DNA of 14,847 nt from Flavobacteriales bacterium (lineage in GTDB: Bacteria > Bacteroidota > Bacteroidia > Flavobacteriales_D > SKUL01): the NCBI GenBank assembly GCA_007129985.1, contig SKUL01000228.1, forward strand, positions 1 to 14,847, in the 5' to 3' direction. The notes beneath the pieces were generated by a model that saw nothing but the letters and a program-made list of their open reading frames with translations, was not told the DNA's origin and did no database searches. The stretch's first letter is position 1; each line of letters starts with the position of its first letter. The position numbers were made by a program, and so were the translations under genes. Positions 7,783-14,791 of the stretch are shown here, piece by piece.

Positions 7783-8117
7783 GAAGAGAACGTTCTTGAT
7801 TTGGGTGAAAGGTATTTCATTTAGGATCGGTTACCGAGCCACCGCTCCGTAATTTTCCACAAAGGCAGGTTGAAAGTAAAGGCTTAGGAACTTGTGTTTA
7901 TCATGTATTCAGCGGTATGCATCAACTAACAACCAGTTCTAATCACACGCCATTAACACAGAGTGCGACCCGATTTAACAATAAGCTACCGGTGCAACCC
8001 TTGGGTTTTATTTACCGTCATTGAGAGGATATGAAAAAAAATTGCATCTTGCCATGCAGATGGATGCGTACATTTCTTTTAACCTGAACCAAACAAAAAC
8101 CATCACAAAACCAATAA
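7783..8117. other. Divergent intergenic region between PhoH and the repeat protein
   Basis: 335 bases without a supported gene, lying between two divergent starts. It holds a near-consensus minus-strand -7 box (TACCTTTC, 7807-7814) for PIN-PhoH and a plus-strand promoter candidate at 8049-8076. A short odd palindrome CGGTTACCG occurs around 7828-7836. At 8044-8067 two alternative short hairpins overlap (GCATC/GATGC and CATCT/AGATG). No open frame with a credible start or RNA gene was seen. Confidence 0.5.
8049..8076 (+). promoter_or_regulatory. Candidate promoter of the large repeat protein
   Basis: TTG at 8049-8051 followed after 17 bases by TACATTTC (8069-8076), one mismatch from TAnnTTTG. 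The position, 42 bases before the GTG start, is suitable. Spacing is at the short end of the usual range, so this is a weak call. Confidence 0.3.
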
Positions 8118-11100
8118 GTGCAGCCATTTAAAAACAAACCAGTGAGTTTTACCGCTCTTCGTAACATGTTGGCGGCTATAATTTTGTGCTTTTCAATTGT
8201 TGGTGTGAACCATGTACAGGCACAACCTTTTTGTGATGAACCTCAGCCTGGGTCTGGCTTTCCCTCTGACATTCTTTGTCAAACTGCTGTTTGCGCCATT
8301 GACCTATTTTGTTGCGCCACTACCTGGGATGCCATTTGTGCTGATCTTGCAGCCAATAACCCCGCTTGTGTAGGTTGTTTATCCGGGGGCGGAGGTGGAG
8401 GCGGAAATCAGCTTTGTCCAAGCTGCGAAAACCCTTGCGGTGATGCATTGGGCTACGCTACTCCACCCACCGTTCAGCAGGTAGTAGATGACTGCGATAA
8501 TGACGATTTCATCCCTCCTTTGGCATCCAACTCGCTGAATACATTTTGTAATTCCTTTACAGCGACAGCTACCAGCGTAGATTTCAATGTGATTATCACC
8601 TCTGACTGTGGCGCAGGAAACGTCACCAATTTTTCCTGGCAACTTTACGACATCACTTGTGGTGCTCCTATACAGACGGGTAGTTTGGCGAGTCTTACAT
8701 TTTCTCCGGTTACCCCCGGAAACTCGTATGTATTCTGTTACACATTCAATGTCCCATTTGGCTGTACACACAGTCTGCACTGCCCTTATTTTGTAGGAGC
8801 TACAGTTGACCCTTGCCCAACCGCATCCATCAGCTATCCCAATACGTTGCTCTGTGCTTCGGAAGCCCCGCCTCAAGATGTTGTTCTTGAAGGCACTGAA
8901 AACTTCACCGGCGGAACATTTAGCGCTCAGCCGGGAGGTCTTGCCATCAACCCTACCACAGGACAGGTTACACCTGATCAAAGCAATTCCGGCACCTACA
9001 CGGTAACCTACACCATTGCTGCCTCAGGTAATTGCGATGCTGTAACAGCTGAAACCACCATAACTATTGAGGAGGAAGTGATGCCTGAATTCAATGATGC
9101 CGGTCCCTTTTGTCTGGGCTCCGACGTACCGGCGTTACCAACCACTTCCAGCAACGGAATCACCGGGAGCTGGACTCCAGCTATTAACAACTTGCAAACC
9201 ACCACCTACACGTTCACTCCCAATGCCGGTCAATGTGCAGGAACCACCACACTTGAGATTGTGATTGACACCGAAATAGAACCTATGTTCGATGAAGTAG
9301 ATCCTTTTTGCACGGGGTCAGATATTCCGGCCTTGCCAACAATCTCCAACAACGGCATTACTGGTAACTGGGCGCCAGCAATCAATAACACGGCAACCAC
9401 TACCTATACCTTTACCCCCGACCCCGGTCAGTGCGCGGTGAATACCACCCTTGTGATTGAAATAGAAACGGAAACAACTCCAGACTTCACAGAACTACCG
9501 GCGTATTGCGTAGGCTCCGATATTCCTCCTCTGCCCACGATGAGCAACGACGGAATTACCGGCTCATGGGCACCGGCCATTAACAACACGGCAACCACTA
9601 CCTATACCTTCACTCCCGATCCGGGGCAATGCGCAGAATCCACCACACTGGAAGTTGTGATAACACCCGAAACCACACCACTTTTTGATGAGCCCGACTC
9701 CTGGTGCGAAGGCGCCACCATCCCTGCTCTGCCCTCCACATCAAACAATGGAATTACAGGTACATGGTCGCCAGCTATTAACAACGAGGCAACTACCAAC
9801 TACACCTTTACACCCGGCGTCGGACAATGTGCGTCGCAAACCTCACTCACAATTGTGATTACTCCGCCTGTAGAAGCCACATTTAGCGATGTTGGTCCCT
9901 TTTGTCAAGGAACTGCCATTCCGGCTTTACCAACAATATCGCTCAACGGATTTACCGGTAGCTGGGCCCCCGATTTAAACAATAACGAAACGACTACCTA
10001 TACTTTTACTCCATCTGCGGGAGAGTGCGCCAGTTCTTCTACTTTAACCATCGAGATAGAAGAAACCGTGACTCCTTCTTTTGAAGTGCCCGGGCCTTTT
10101 TGTGCAGATGATGATATTCCTGCCTTGCCTACTACTTCCTTAAACGGTATAGACGGCTCCTGGTCTCCGGCCATCAACAATCTTCAAACAACAACGTACA
10201 CCTTTACACCTTCGGGCGAGGGATGTAGCGAGACTACAACCCTCACCATGGAAGTTTTACAAGCAAGCGAAACAGTGGTAGAAGTCGTGGAGTGCGATAG
10301 CTACACATGGCCACAAAACGGAGATTCCTACACGCAAAGCGGCGTACACTCCGTGGTATTGAGTAATGCTGCGGGTTGCGACAGCACCATTGTTCTCGAT
10401 CTTACCATCAACTTTTCGGAGGACATTACATCGGATGTAAGTGCATGCGGAAGCTACACCTGGTTCGGGACGAATTACACGCAAAGTGGCGTTTATGAAT
10501 ACGAAGGACTCAACGTTTGGGGTTGTGAGGTGAATGCTGTGCTTACTCTTTCGATCACGCCGAATGTAGTGACGGATGTATTTGCCGAAATATGTGACGG
10601 AGATATGTATACCATTGGCTCCAATAGTTACATGAGCAGTGGAACCTACATTCAAGTATTCCCTGCCAGCAATGGTTGTGACAGTATTGTAAATCATCAT
10701 CTTGAGGTGCTTCCTCCGATTATCGCTGACTTTAGGGCTTCGCCGCAAGAGGCCACTATTTACGACGAGCAGGTGCAGTTTTTTAATGAGAGCATCAACG
10801 CTGATTCATTGGAGTGGGACTTTGGCGAGTGGGGCACTTTCACTAACAACAATCCTGTACTCACATTTGACCAGCAACCGGGAATTTATCCTGTTTGTCT
10901 TACTGTTTGGTCAATCGAGGGTTGTAGCGATCAGCGATGTATCAACTATTTGTTGCGCGATGATTTCAGTGTGTACATACCCAATGCCTTCACGCCCAAT
11001 GAGGACGGCATCAATGATTTGTTTGCCATTGAAGGAGTGGGTATTGATCCCGGCAATTTCATGTTGCGCATTTTCAACCGCTGGGGGCAATTGGTCTTTG

Positions 11101-11252
11101 AGTCAACAGACCCTGAAATGAAATGGAATGGCAGCGACAGGACCGGAAAGTACTATGCCCAGGATGAAGTGTACGTGTACCACTTAAAGGTAGGCTCCAC
11201 AGCGACCCTTGAAACCTACGAGTTTAGAGGCAGCATTACGGTGATACGATAG
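8118..11252 (+). CDS. T9SS type B repeat-containing surface protein
   Basis: A 1044-residue secreted protein. Signal peptide: basic KNK and R at 5-15, hydrophobic 17-31, cleavage near VQAQ (33-36). Cys-rich segment 38-110 with a Gly run at 90-96; an Ig-like module (about 247-318); six tandem 66-residue repeats (323-718); three degenerate Cys-containing repeats (about 718-866) of the form CxSYTW...YTQSGVY...GCDSxxxLxLxI; a PKD-like domain (about 869-945: WDFGEW, TVWSIEGCSD). The C-terminal about 95 residues (IPNAFTPNEDGINDLF, RIFNRWGQLVFES, WNG, GSITVIR) are the gliding-motility-associated C-terminal domain that directs export by type IX secretion (type B). GTG 8118 is the start: TAA at 8115-8117 blocks extension and the internal ATG at 8166 would lose the positive region. 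Likely an adhesin-like surface protein; ligand unknown. It converges on the structured RNA region. Confidence 0.93.
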   Translation: MQPFKNKPVSFTALRNMLAAIILCFSIVGVNHVQAQPFCDEPQPGSGFPSDILCQTAVCAIDLFCCATTWDAICADLAANNPACVGCLSGGGGGGGNQLCPSCENPCGDALGYATPPTVQQVVDDCDNDDFIPPLASNSLNTFCNSFTATATSVDFNVIITSDCGAGNVTNFSWQLYDITCGAPIQTGSLASLTFSPVTPGNSYVFCYTFNVPFGCTHSLHCPYFVGATVDPCPTASISYPNTLLCASEAPPQDVVLEGTENFTGGTFSAQPGGLAINPTTGQVTPDQSNSGTYTVTYTIAASGNCDAVTAETTITIEEEVMPEFNDAGPFCLGSDVPALPTTSSNGITGSWTPAINNLQTTTYTFTPNAGQCAGTTTLEIVIDTEIEPMFDEVDPFCTGSDIPALPTISNNGITGNWAPAINNTATTTYTFTPDPGQCAVNTTLVIEIETETTPDFTELPAYCVGSDIPPLPTMSNDGITGSWAPAINNTATTTYTFTPDPGQCAESTTLEVVITPETTPLFDEPDSWCEGATIPALPSTSNNGITGTWSPAINNEATTNYTFTPGVGQCASQTSLTIVITPPVEATFSDVGPFCQGTAIPALPTISLNGFTGSWAPDLNNNETTTYTFTPSAGECASSSTLTIEIEETVTPSFEVPGPFCADDDIPALPTTSLNGIDGSWSPAINNLQTTTYTFTPSGEGCSETTTLTMEVLQASETVVEVVECDSYTWPQNGDSYTQSGVHSVVLSNAAGCDSTIVLDLTINFSEDITSDVSACGSYTWFGTNYTQSGVYEYEGLNVWGCEVNAVLTLSITPNVVTDVFAEICDGDMYTIGSNSYMSSGTYIQVFPASNGCDSIVNHHLEVLPPIIADFRASPQEATIYDEQVQFFNESINADSLEWDFGEWGTFTNNNPVLTFDQQPGIYPVCLTVWSIEGCSDQRCINYLLRDDFSVYIPNAFTPNEDGINDLFAIEGVGIDPGNFMLRIFNRWGQLVFESTDPEMKWNGSDRTGKYYAQDEVYVYHLKVGSTATLETYEFRGSITVIR
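9084..10271 (+). repeat. Six in-frame tandem repeats of exactly 66 codons (198 bp)
   Basis: Units begin at residues 323, 389, 455, 521, 587 and 653, with no length change. Core pattern: xxFxxxxPFCxGxxIPALPT, xNGITGSWxPAINN, TTTYTFTPxxGQCA, then TTLxIxI. Units 2 and 3 share a 26-base identical stretch (around 9389-9414 and 9587-9612), while other pairs are more diverged at the DNA level, pointing to a more recent duplication or gene conversion between 2 and 3. Each unit has two Cys (xFC and GxCA), probably one disulfide per domain. Confidence 0.95.
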
Positions 11253-11313
11253 GGCATCAACCTTAATAAACCGAAAAGTTTTTCTACCCAGAAGCCAGTG
11301 CCCTAAAACAGTA

Positions 11314-11345
11314 ACGGGAGCCACTTCTTGCGAAATAGCTCCCGT
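11314..11345 (-). terminator. 14-bp GNRA-capped hairpin ending RNA A
   Basis: On the minus strand ACGGGAGCTATTTC, GCAA, then GAAGTGGCTCCCGT pair over 14 bp with two G-U wobbles. The downstream sequence is TACTGTTTT, only a weak U-tract, so it may be an RNA 3' end/stability hairpin or a poor terminator. It also faces the stop of the convergent repeat protein at 11252. The 61 bases between them hold nothing else that I can identify. Confidence 0.55.
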
Positions 11346-11756
11346 CAATCTTGGCTGCACCATAGTACACCCAGATTTCAAACTACCGTTCGAAGCCCGG
11401 AAATCAGCCCAAGGGCCTCTTTCCATTCTACTCTGAAACCGACGACGATTTGCATCGTGGTGCACACAACATATAGATGATCGTCCCGAAGGCTTTTCAA
11501 AATGTTGTGTTTCGCCGGGAACATGCTTCGTCGCTTTAACGAACGAAACTTCGCAACGGAACGGGGATTTGACTCCCTTTCAATTTAGTTACCGAAGCAA
11601 CTCAATCTTTTGTTTCGCTACTCGTTCCTACAAGGTGTTGTGGCGTTGCCGACACAACCTTCAACAGAAAACCGCAACCGCGAGGAGGACTCTCTGCCTG
11701 CACTTGTCTTTTCAGAGCTTCCGGTCTCGTTCGACCGGCTTCTATCTCTCGTTTGA
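11314..11756 (-). ncRNA. Predicted structured non-coding RNA A (unnamed)
   Basis: Read on the minus strand this stretch folds into many short, clean hairpins: CCGGTC/GACCGG (11738-11721); GTTGTG/CACAAC with an inner CG-GCAA-CG (11658-11637), extendable outward; AGTTGC-UUCG-GTAACT (11602-11587) and GGGA/TCCC enclosed by GGAACG/CGTTCC (11628-11623 with 11563-11558); ACGAU-GCAA-AUCGU (11458-11445); and a possible pseudoknot in which TCCCG/CGGGA (11520-11516, 11488-11484) interleaves with a 9-bp pair (11510-11502, 11472-11464). Loops are GNRA or UNCG only on this strand. GTCAA near the 5' end can pair with TTGAC at 11350-11346 next to the final hairpin. The 5' end is inferred from the promoter; the 3' end is the 14-bp hairpin. 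No open frame looks coding. Not recognised as a known family; function unknown. Confidence 0.6.
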
Positions 11757-11761
11757 CATGT

Positions 11762-11793
11762 CAAAGGTGGGGCAATTCCGCCACCTGCACAAA
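11762..11793 (-). promoter_or_regulatory. Promoter of RNA A (TTTG-N20-CACCTTTG)
   Basis: On the minus strand TTTG (11793-11790), a 20-base spacer and CACCTTTG (11769-11762) approximate TTTG-N19/20-TAnnTTTG; the first T of the -7 box is missing. The same arrangement at the same distance from a conserved upstream element occurs at RNA B, which strengthens both. The -7 end and start overlap the palindrome TTTGACATGTCAAA. Confidence 0.5.
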
Positions 11794-11818
11794 CTTTTCT
11801 GCCAGAGGTTTTGAACCT

Positions 11819-11853
11819 TGTTTTCACACCGGTTATCAACAATTGTCAATAAC
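11819..11853 (-). promoter_or_regulatory. Palindromic upstream element, copy A
   Basis: This 35-base stretch matches copy B (12361-12395) at 28 of 35 positions without gaps. Its first 22 bases (11832-11853) form an inverted repeat in which 9 of 11 positions pair (GTTAT...ATAAC arms, ACAATTGT centre). It ends 26 bases before the -33 TTTG, as in copy B. It looks like the site of a dimeric regulator. The part TTATCAACA is one base from an E. coli DnaA box, but I do not take it as an origin. Confidence 0.5.
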
Positions 11854-11916
11854 TCAATGACCCTATTCCCGCCTGCTAAAACAAGCCCCATTATGGTTTA
11901 ATGGTCGAAAATGAAC

Positions 11917-11957
11917 AAAAAAAAACGGGAGTCCGAATCGTAAGAAACGGACTCCCG
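11917..11957 (-). terminator. Intrinsic terminator of RNA B
   Basis: On the minus strand CGGGAGTCCG and CGGACTCCCG pair perfectly over 10 bp around a 12-base loop (11957-11926), followed directly by nine T (11925-11917). This is a textbook Rho-independent terminator on the minus strand; the nearest upstream protein gene ends at 12420, some 460 bases away, which is itself a sign that a non-coding transcript ends here. The 63 bases up to element A (11854-11916) show nothing further. Confidence 0.9.
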
Positions 11958-12298
11958 CATCACTCATACAAACCGTAGTTTGTAAAGTGAACAAATCACC
12001 TTTTCTGCCGTCTTCAACGTTCAACCGAAGCTGTTCGTATCTGGCCTTGTGCTTTGAAGCCTTTCGCCAATGTCCGAAGACATGTATGCGAACAAATTCT
12101 TGCGAATCCTGCTCCTTTCGCTGCAATCACAAACTTTCATTTGCTTTTTCGGCGAACCGAACCTGCAGCTCACCCGACTTTCACCGGGCAGCATCTTCAC
12201 TTCAGGAGTTGCCTCCGTGGTGTTCCTTCTCGTAAGAAGGCACGATGTCAAAACACTCAACCGGTTTTTTAGAAACCGACAACAAATCCGTTGACTTG
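11917..12298 (-). ncRNA. Predicted structured non-coding RNA B (unnamed)
   Basis: On the minus strand there is a near-continuous series of hairpins: CGGTTT/AAACCG (12278-12262); CCTTCT-UACG-AGAAGG (12240-12225); GGAG-GCAA-CTCC (12216-12205); CCCGGT-GAAA-GTCGGG with two wobbles (12188-12173); UUCGG-UUCG-CCGAA (12161-12148) and CAAAT-GAAA-GTTTG (12143-12130), both enclosed by GCTGCA/TGCAGC (12169-12164, 12125-12120); GATTC-GCAA-GAATT (12108-12095); ATGTC-UUCG-GACAT inside TTCGC/GCGAA (12092-12063); CAGC-UUCG-GUUG (12033-12022); TACAAAC-UACG-GTTTGTA (11984-11967). It ends in a strong intrinsic terminator. TCAACG near the 5' end can pair with CGTTGA around 12019-12014. Nine stable GNRA/UNCG loops on one strand and none on the other strongly favour an RNA gene. 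It lacks the RNase P, tmRNA and SRP signatures. Homologous in layout to RNA A; function unknown. Confidence 0.72.
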
Positions 12299-12303
12299 CG
12301 ATT

Positions 12304-12335
12304 CAAAGGACAACATTAATTCGCCGGTGGACAAA
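12304..12335 (-). promoter_or_regulatory. Promoter of RNA B (TTTG-N20-GTCCTTTG)
   Basis: On the minus strand TTTG (12335-12332), 20 bases, then GTCCTTTG (12311-12304). The TTTG halves match the Bacteroidota consensus, the TA of the -7 box does not. Spacing and distance to the upstream element equal those at RNA A. A start near 12298 is expected. Confidence 0.5.
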
Positions 12336-12360
12336 TTTCCGGGGTGATTATTTTTAACAC

Positions 12361-12395
12361 TGTTTGAACACCAGTTTTCAACAATGGTTCATAAC
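12361..12395 (-). promoter_or_regulatory. Palindromic upstream element, copy B
   Basis: Gap-free match to copy A at 28 of 35 positions, conserved ATTGTTGA and GGTGT blocks. Its first 22 bases (12374-12395) are also an inverted repeat, with 8 of 11 positions pairing. It begins 25 bases after the DinB-family stop and ends 26 bases before the -33 TTTG of RNA B. Confidence 0.5.
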
Positions 12396-12419
12396 CACTT
12401 TTTGTCGTGGCACTGATGC

Positions 12420-12947
12420 TCACAGCATGGTTTTAATCCTCTCAACCTGATACTGATGGTGAAGAATGTGATTACCCAGAAAATCGAGTGTTTGGTACAA
12501 ATCGAGCGGCCCTGAGAAAGGGTGCCTGAAGATGGTTCGATCATAATACGCGGGGTCGAGATCACTGAGGAACGCCTGATACTCTGCGCGGAGCCCATCC
12601 CAATAATTCACCATATTATCAAGAGATTGCGAACCTGAGGGCTCTGGTAGCACATCCGGGGCTTTCCAGCGTTTCTCTGATTTGAGTGCTTCGTTCAATT
12701 GCGTTGCTTTAGCAGAATGATCGTCGTTTGCCTGTGGTATTTCACTCCATGGCGCAGCTGTCTTCTTTTTCATGTAACCCAGTGTACCTGTTTCGGAAAT
12801 GATTACATGTTCAAGTACCTGAAGAATATTCCACCCCCCTGATGGCCGGGCAGACCGAATCTCCTGAGGCAGAATTTCAAGTTGAGCAATCCATTCGTTT
12901 CGGAGCCGTGAAAGCTTGTCCCAGTGTGGAGCGATTGTTTCGTGCAT
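12420..12947 (-). CDS. DinB-family putative metal-dependent protein
   Basis: A 175-residue cytoplasmic protein, MHETIAPHWDKLSRLRNEWI at the start, with the four-helix layout of the DinB/YfiT superfamily. The family's histidine triad is visible: H47 in LQVLEHVIISE and H160 plus H164 in LGNHILHHQYQVERI, which bind a divalent metal in characterised members, some of which are thiol transferases. The substrate here is unknown. The start is ATG 12945-12947; an in-frame extension to 13031 runs through the terminator of the metalloprotease gene and is rejected. It stands alone: a terminator precedes it (13015-13041), and the element of RNA B follows 25 bases after its stop, with no terminator hairpin of its own seen, so some read-through into RNA B is conceivable. 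Confidence 0.85.
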   Translation of the reverse strand: MHETIAPHWDKLSRLRNEWIAQLEILPQEIRSARPSGGWNILQVLEHVIISETGTLGYMKKKTAAPWSEIPQANDDHSAKATQLNEALKSEKRWKAPDVLPEPSGSQSLDNMVNYWDGLRAEYQAFLSDLDPAYYDRTIFRHPFSGPLDLYQTLDFLGNHILHHQYQVERIKTML

Positions 12948-13014
12948 GGTGTTTTGTTTGGTCAGCAAGATAAGGAACCTCCGCAATCTTTTTATTAAGG
13001 AGTTTCCGCGCAGA

Positions 13015-13041
13015 TAAAAAAGGGCGACCAAGTGGTCGCCC
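13015..13041 (-). terminator. Intrinsic terminator after the metalloprotease gene
   Basis: On the minus strand GGGCGACC, loop ACTT, GGTCGCCC: a perfect 8-bp stem (13041-13022) followed by six T (13021-13016). It lies 27 bases after the stop of the M43-type protease and closes that transcript before the DinB-family gene. Confidence 0.92.
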
Positions 13042-13068
13042 GGGGCACTTGCAGGTTAAACTCAGCCC

Positions 13069-14394
13069 CTAATACTTCATCAAGCTTCTTGTCGTAAAGT
13101 GCTCCCCGGCGTGAATACGCACAAAATAATTACCGGGAGCCATAGAGCTGAGGGGCAGCTCAACACGTGCAAGGTTGATACGGTCATGATCGTTGATTAA
13201 TCTACCAAGAGCGTCGTATACCTCAACCCTTTGCACAGGAATATCTCCGATCTGCTCTATCACCAACCACTCGTTGGCCGGATTGGGATACATTTTAAGA
13301 GTCTTGTCGAGTGGGTTCTCGCGCACGCTCAATGCAGGTGAAGCAATCAGTCCGGGGCGAAATTCCGTGAGCGCCAAACGCATGATTTCTACCTGCTGTT
13401 GGGTAAAAATATTCATACAGTTATCCCTGCTGTAATCCATGTAATTTTCAATCATGTCAGGCATCGGGTCTTCAGGACATGTGTTTGCGCTGTAATTACA
13501 CGCCTGATTGTCGGGACCAAAGCAATTCGGCGTATCGTCCAGTCCGTCATCTTCCGCACAGCCGTCTCCAAAGATAGGAAGCGCATCTCCCCATGTATGC
13601 CTCAGACCAAAGTAATGGCCAACTTCATGGGTACACGTGCGGCCGAGATTGTTGTACGGCACGCCATCAAGATCTGCACTTGGATTGTTGCGCCCTAATG
13701 TGGTGAAGTGCACAATAACACCCGATACGTCGGGCGAGGGCTCAGCAGCACCATCCGGCCAGTTGGGCACACCATCGGGCGGATAGGCAAGGCCAAATAT
13801 CTGGCCCAACAAACCACCCTCAATATTGCACACCCAAATGTTCAGGTAGTGCTCGGTGTCCCACGCATCGCTACCACCAGTCGCGGCAAACTTCACTTCA
13901 TCCAGTGTGTTGTCCTGACCAAACAAGTCGAGCGAAAAACCAGAACGATCCGTTTCCACGCGTACTATTCCGTCCGTTGGGTTTCCGCTGGGATCTAATT
14001 CGGCAAGTTGAAATTGAATACCCACATCACCGGCCACGGGCAAGAAAATATCGCGGGTAAGGTCTGCGTCAGCATTCATTCGGCGGTAATCTTCATTGAG
14101 CACATCAATTTGCGAGTGAATCACGGAATCGGGTAGATTCTGCTGGGCATTGTTGTACACAACATGAAAAACTACCGGTACGGTGTACACTTCATCATCC
14201 CGCTGAGAGGTTTGGCTTTTTTGAACTGCATAGCGGTAAAACTCATCAATAGCCGTAGCTTTTTCCGGCTTGTGCTGGCGCATGTGATGCAACCAGTGGT
14301 CGTGGGCACATGGTGTGTAGTTTTGGTCTTGCTGGGCAAAAGCAGTTGAAGCCAAAGTCATCACCGCAAGCCCCGTGAGTAGTGGTAATCTCAT
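13069..14394 (-). CDS. Secreted M43 (pappalysin-like) zinc metalloprotease with T9SS type A sorting domain
   Basis: A 441-residue secreted protease. Signal peptide 1-20 (LLTGLAVMTLASTAFA, cleavage before QQDQ). After a pro-like region, the M43B catalytic domain spans about 70-348: VPVVFHVVYNN (72-82), then the zinc site HEVGHYFGLRH with H256, E257, H260 and H266, fitting HExxHxxGxxH, and the Met-turn ENYMDYSRDNC (M319). Several Cys (C254, C279, C291, C299, C306, C326) suggest disulfides. The tail 368-441 (MYPNPANEWLVIE, YDALGRLI, LSSMAPGNYFVRI, then SLMKY) is the type A T9SS sorting domain, so the protein should be exported across the outer membrane and possibly anchored or released. Cleavage of extracellular protein is the likely role. 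ATG 14392-14394; a weak -7 TACCTTGC lies at 14421-14428. A strong terminator follows. Confidence 0.95.
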   Translation of the reverse strand: MRLPLLTGLAVMTLASTAFAQQDQNYTPCAHDHWLHHMRQHKPEKATAIDEFYRYAVQKSQTSQRDDEVYTVPVVFHVVYNNAQQNLPDSVIHSQIDVLNEDYRRMNADADLTRDIFLPVAGDVGIQFQLAELDPSGNPTDGIVRVETDRSGFSLDLFGQDNTLDEVKFAATGGSDAWDTEHYLNIWVCNIEGGLLGQIFGLAYPPDGVPNWPDGAAEPSPDVSGVIVHFTTLGRNNPSADLDGVPYNNLGRTCTHEVGHYFGLRHTWGDALPIFGDGCAEDDGLDDTPNCFGPDNQACNYSANTCPEDPMPDMIENYMDYSRDNCMNIFTQQQVEIMRLALTEFRPGLIASPALSVRENPLDKTLKMYPNPANEWLVIEQIGDIPVQRVEVYDALGRLINDHDRINLARVELPLSSMAPGNYFVRIHAGEHFTTRSLMKY

Positions 14395-14494
14395 AAGTCA
14401 TCCTCAGGTTTAGGTTCGCCGCAAGGTACAAAAAGCCGAAATACGGATGGAAAGAGCTACATCATCGGGGCTATGGTTATGTAAGCGGCAACAG

Positions 14495-14791
14495 CTATCG
14501 AACCTCAATAGCCTTAACGACTTCTTTGCCCGCGTGCTCATTCAGAAGGGTGCGCAGCTGCTCTTTTTGCATGCTCAATTCATGCCTCAAAGCCGAGGAA
14601 TCCAAACGCACTACGAGGGTACCTCCCTTGAAAAACAGCTCGTTTGTTTTGCGCGCAATAGGGGCACCTACCACTTCCTCCCAGGAAGCAACAATACCTG
14701 CTTCATTCAGACCCTGCTCCAACTCGTAGGTTTTCAGCAGCCGTTTGATGGCATCTTTCAGGGTGTGCTCGTTACTACTGAACTTCGACAT
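14495..14791 (-). CDS. DUF721 (DciA-like) protein
   Basis: A 98-residue protein from ATG 14789-14791 (MSKFSSNEHTLKDAIKRLLK), the start chosen over an in-frame TTG at 14845 that lies inside the upstream gene. It contains the DUF721 core: WEEVVGAPIARKTNELFFKG, GTLVVRLDSSALRHELSMQK and a C-terminal AIEVR. DUF721 proteins are related to DciA, the ancestral loader of the replicative helicase DnaB in many bacteria. Its placement directly after the probable recF end, overlapping by 17 bases, is the typical Bacteroidota order and fits a replication/repair role. Whether this short form loads helicase is inference. Confidence 0.85.
   Translation of the reverse strand: MSKFSSNEHTLKDAIKRLLKTYELEQGLNEAGIVASWEEVVGAPIARKTNELFFKGGTLVVRLDSSALRHELSMQKEQLRTLLNEHAGKEVVKAIEVR

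Noticed and set aside
8379..8981. A 200-codon minus-strand frame inside the large repeat protein
   Set aside because: Antisense to a well-supported signal-peptide/Ig-like region; no recognisable domain.
11829..11853. Replication origin with DnaA boxes (TTATCAACA, TTTTCAACA) near recF-DUF721
   Set aside because: Only two imperfect boxes, each within a promoter-associated repeat; no AT-rich unwinding region or cluster, and no dnaA in the window.
12173..12188. Group II intron domain V (GGTGAAAGTC resembles its tip)
   Set aside because: The lower helix with AGC and GUUC is missing, nearby bases pair elsewhere, and there is no domain VI, intron-encoded protein or 5' GUGYG.
11569..12294. Several open frames of 70-90 codons on both strands between 11253 and 12419
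   Set aside because: They overlap in many frames, are rich in Ser/Arg/Phe/Cys without domain patterns, run through hairpins and the intrinsic terminator, and lack plausible signals. A structured RNA explains the sequence better.
11917..12298. RNase P RNA, tmRNA, SRP RNA or 6S RNA as identity for RNA B
   Set aside because: The GAGGAAAGUC and ACAGAA...GGCUUA blocks of RNase P, the tRNA-like ends of tmRNA and the SRP tetraloop region are not seen on either strand; the size and fold do not fit 6S RNA.
12948..13031. N-terminal extension of the DinB-family protein
   Set aside because: It would read through the terminator hairpin at 13022-13041 and uses a non-ATG start; the family starts near the ATG at 12947.
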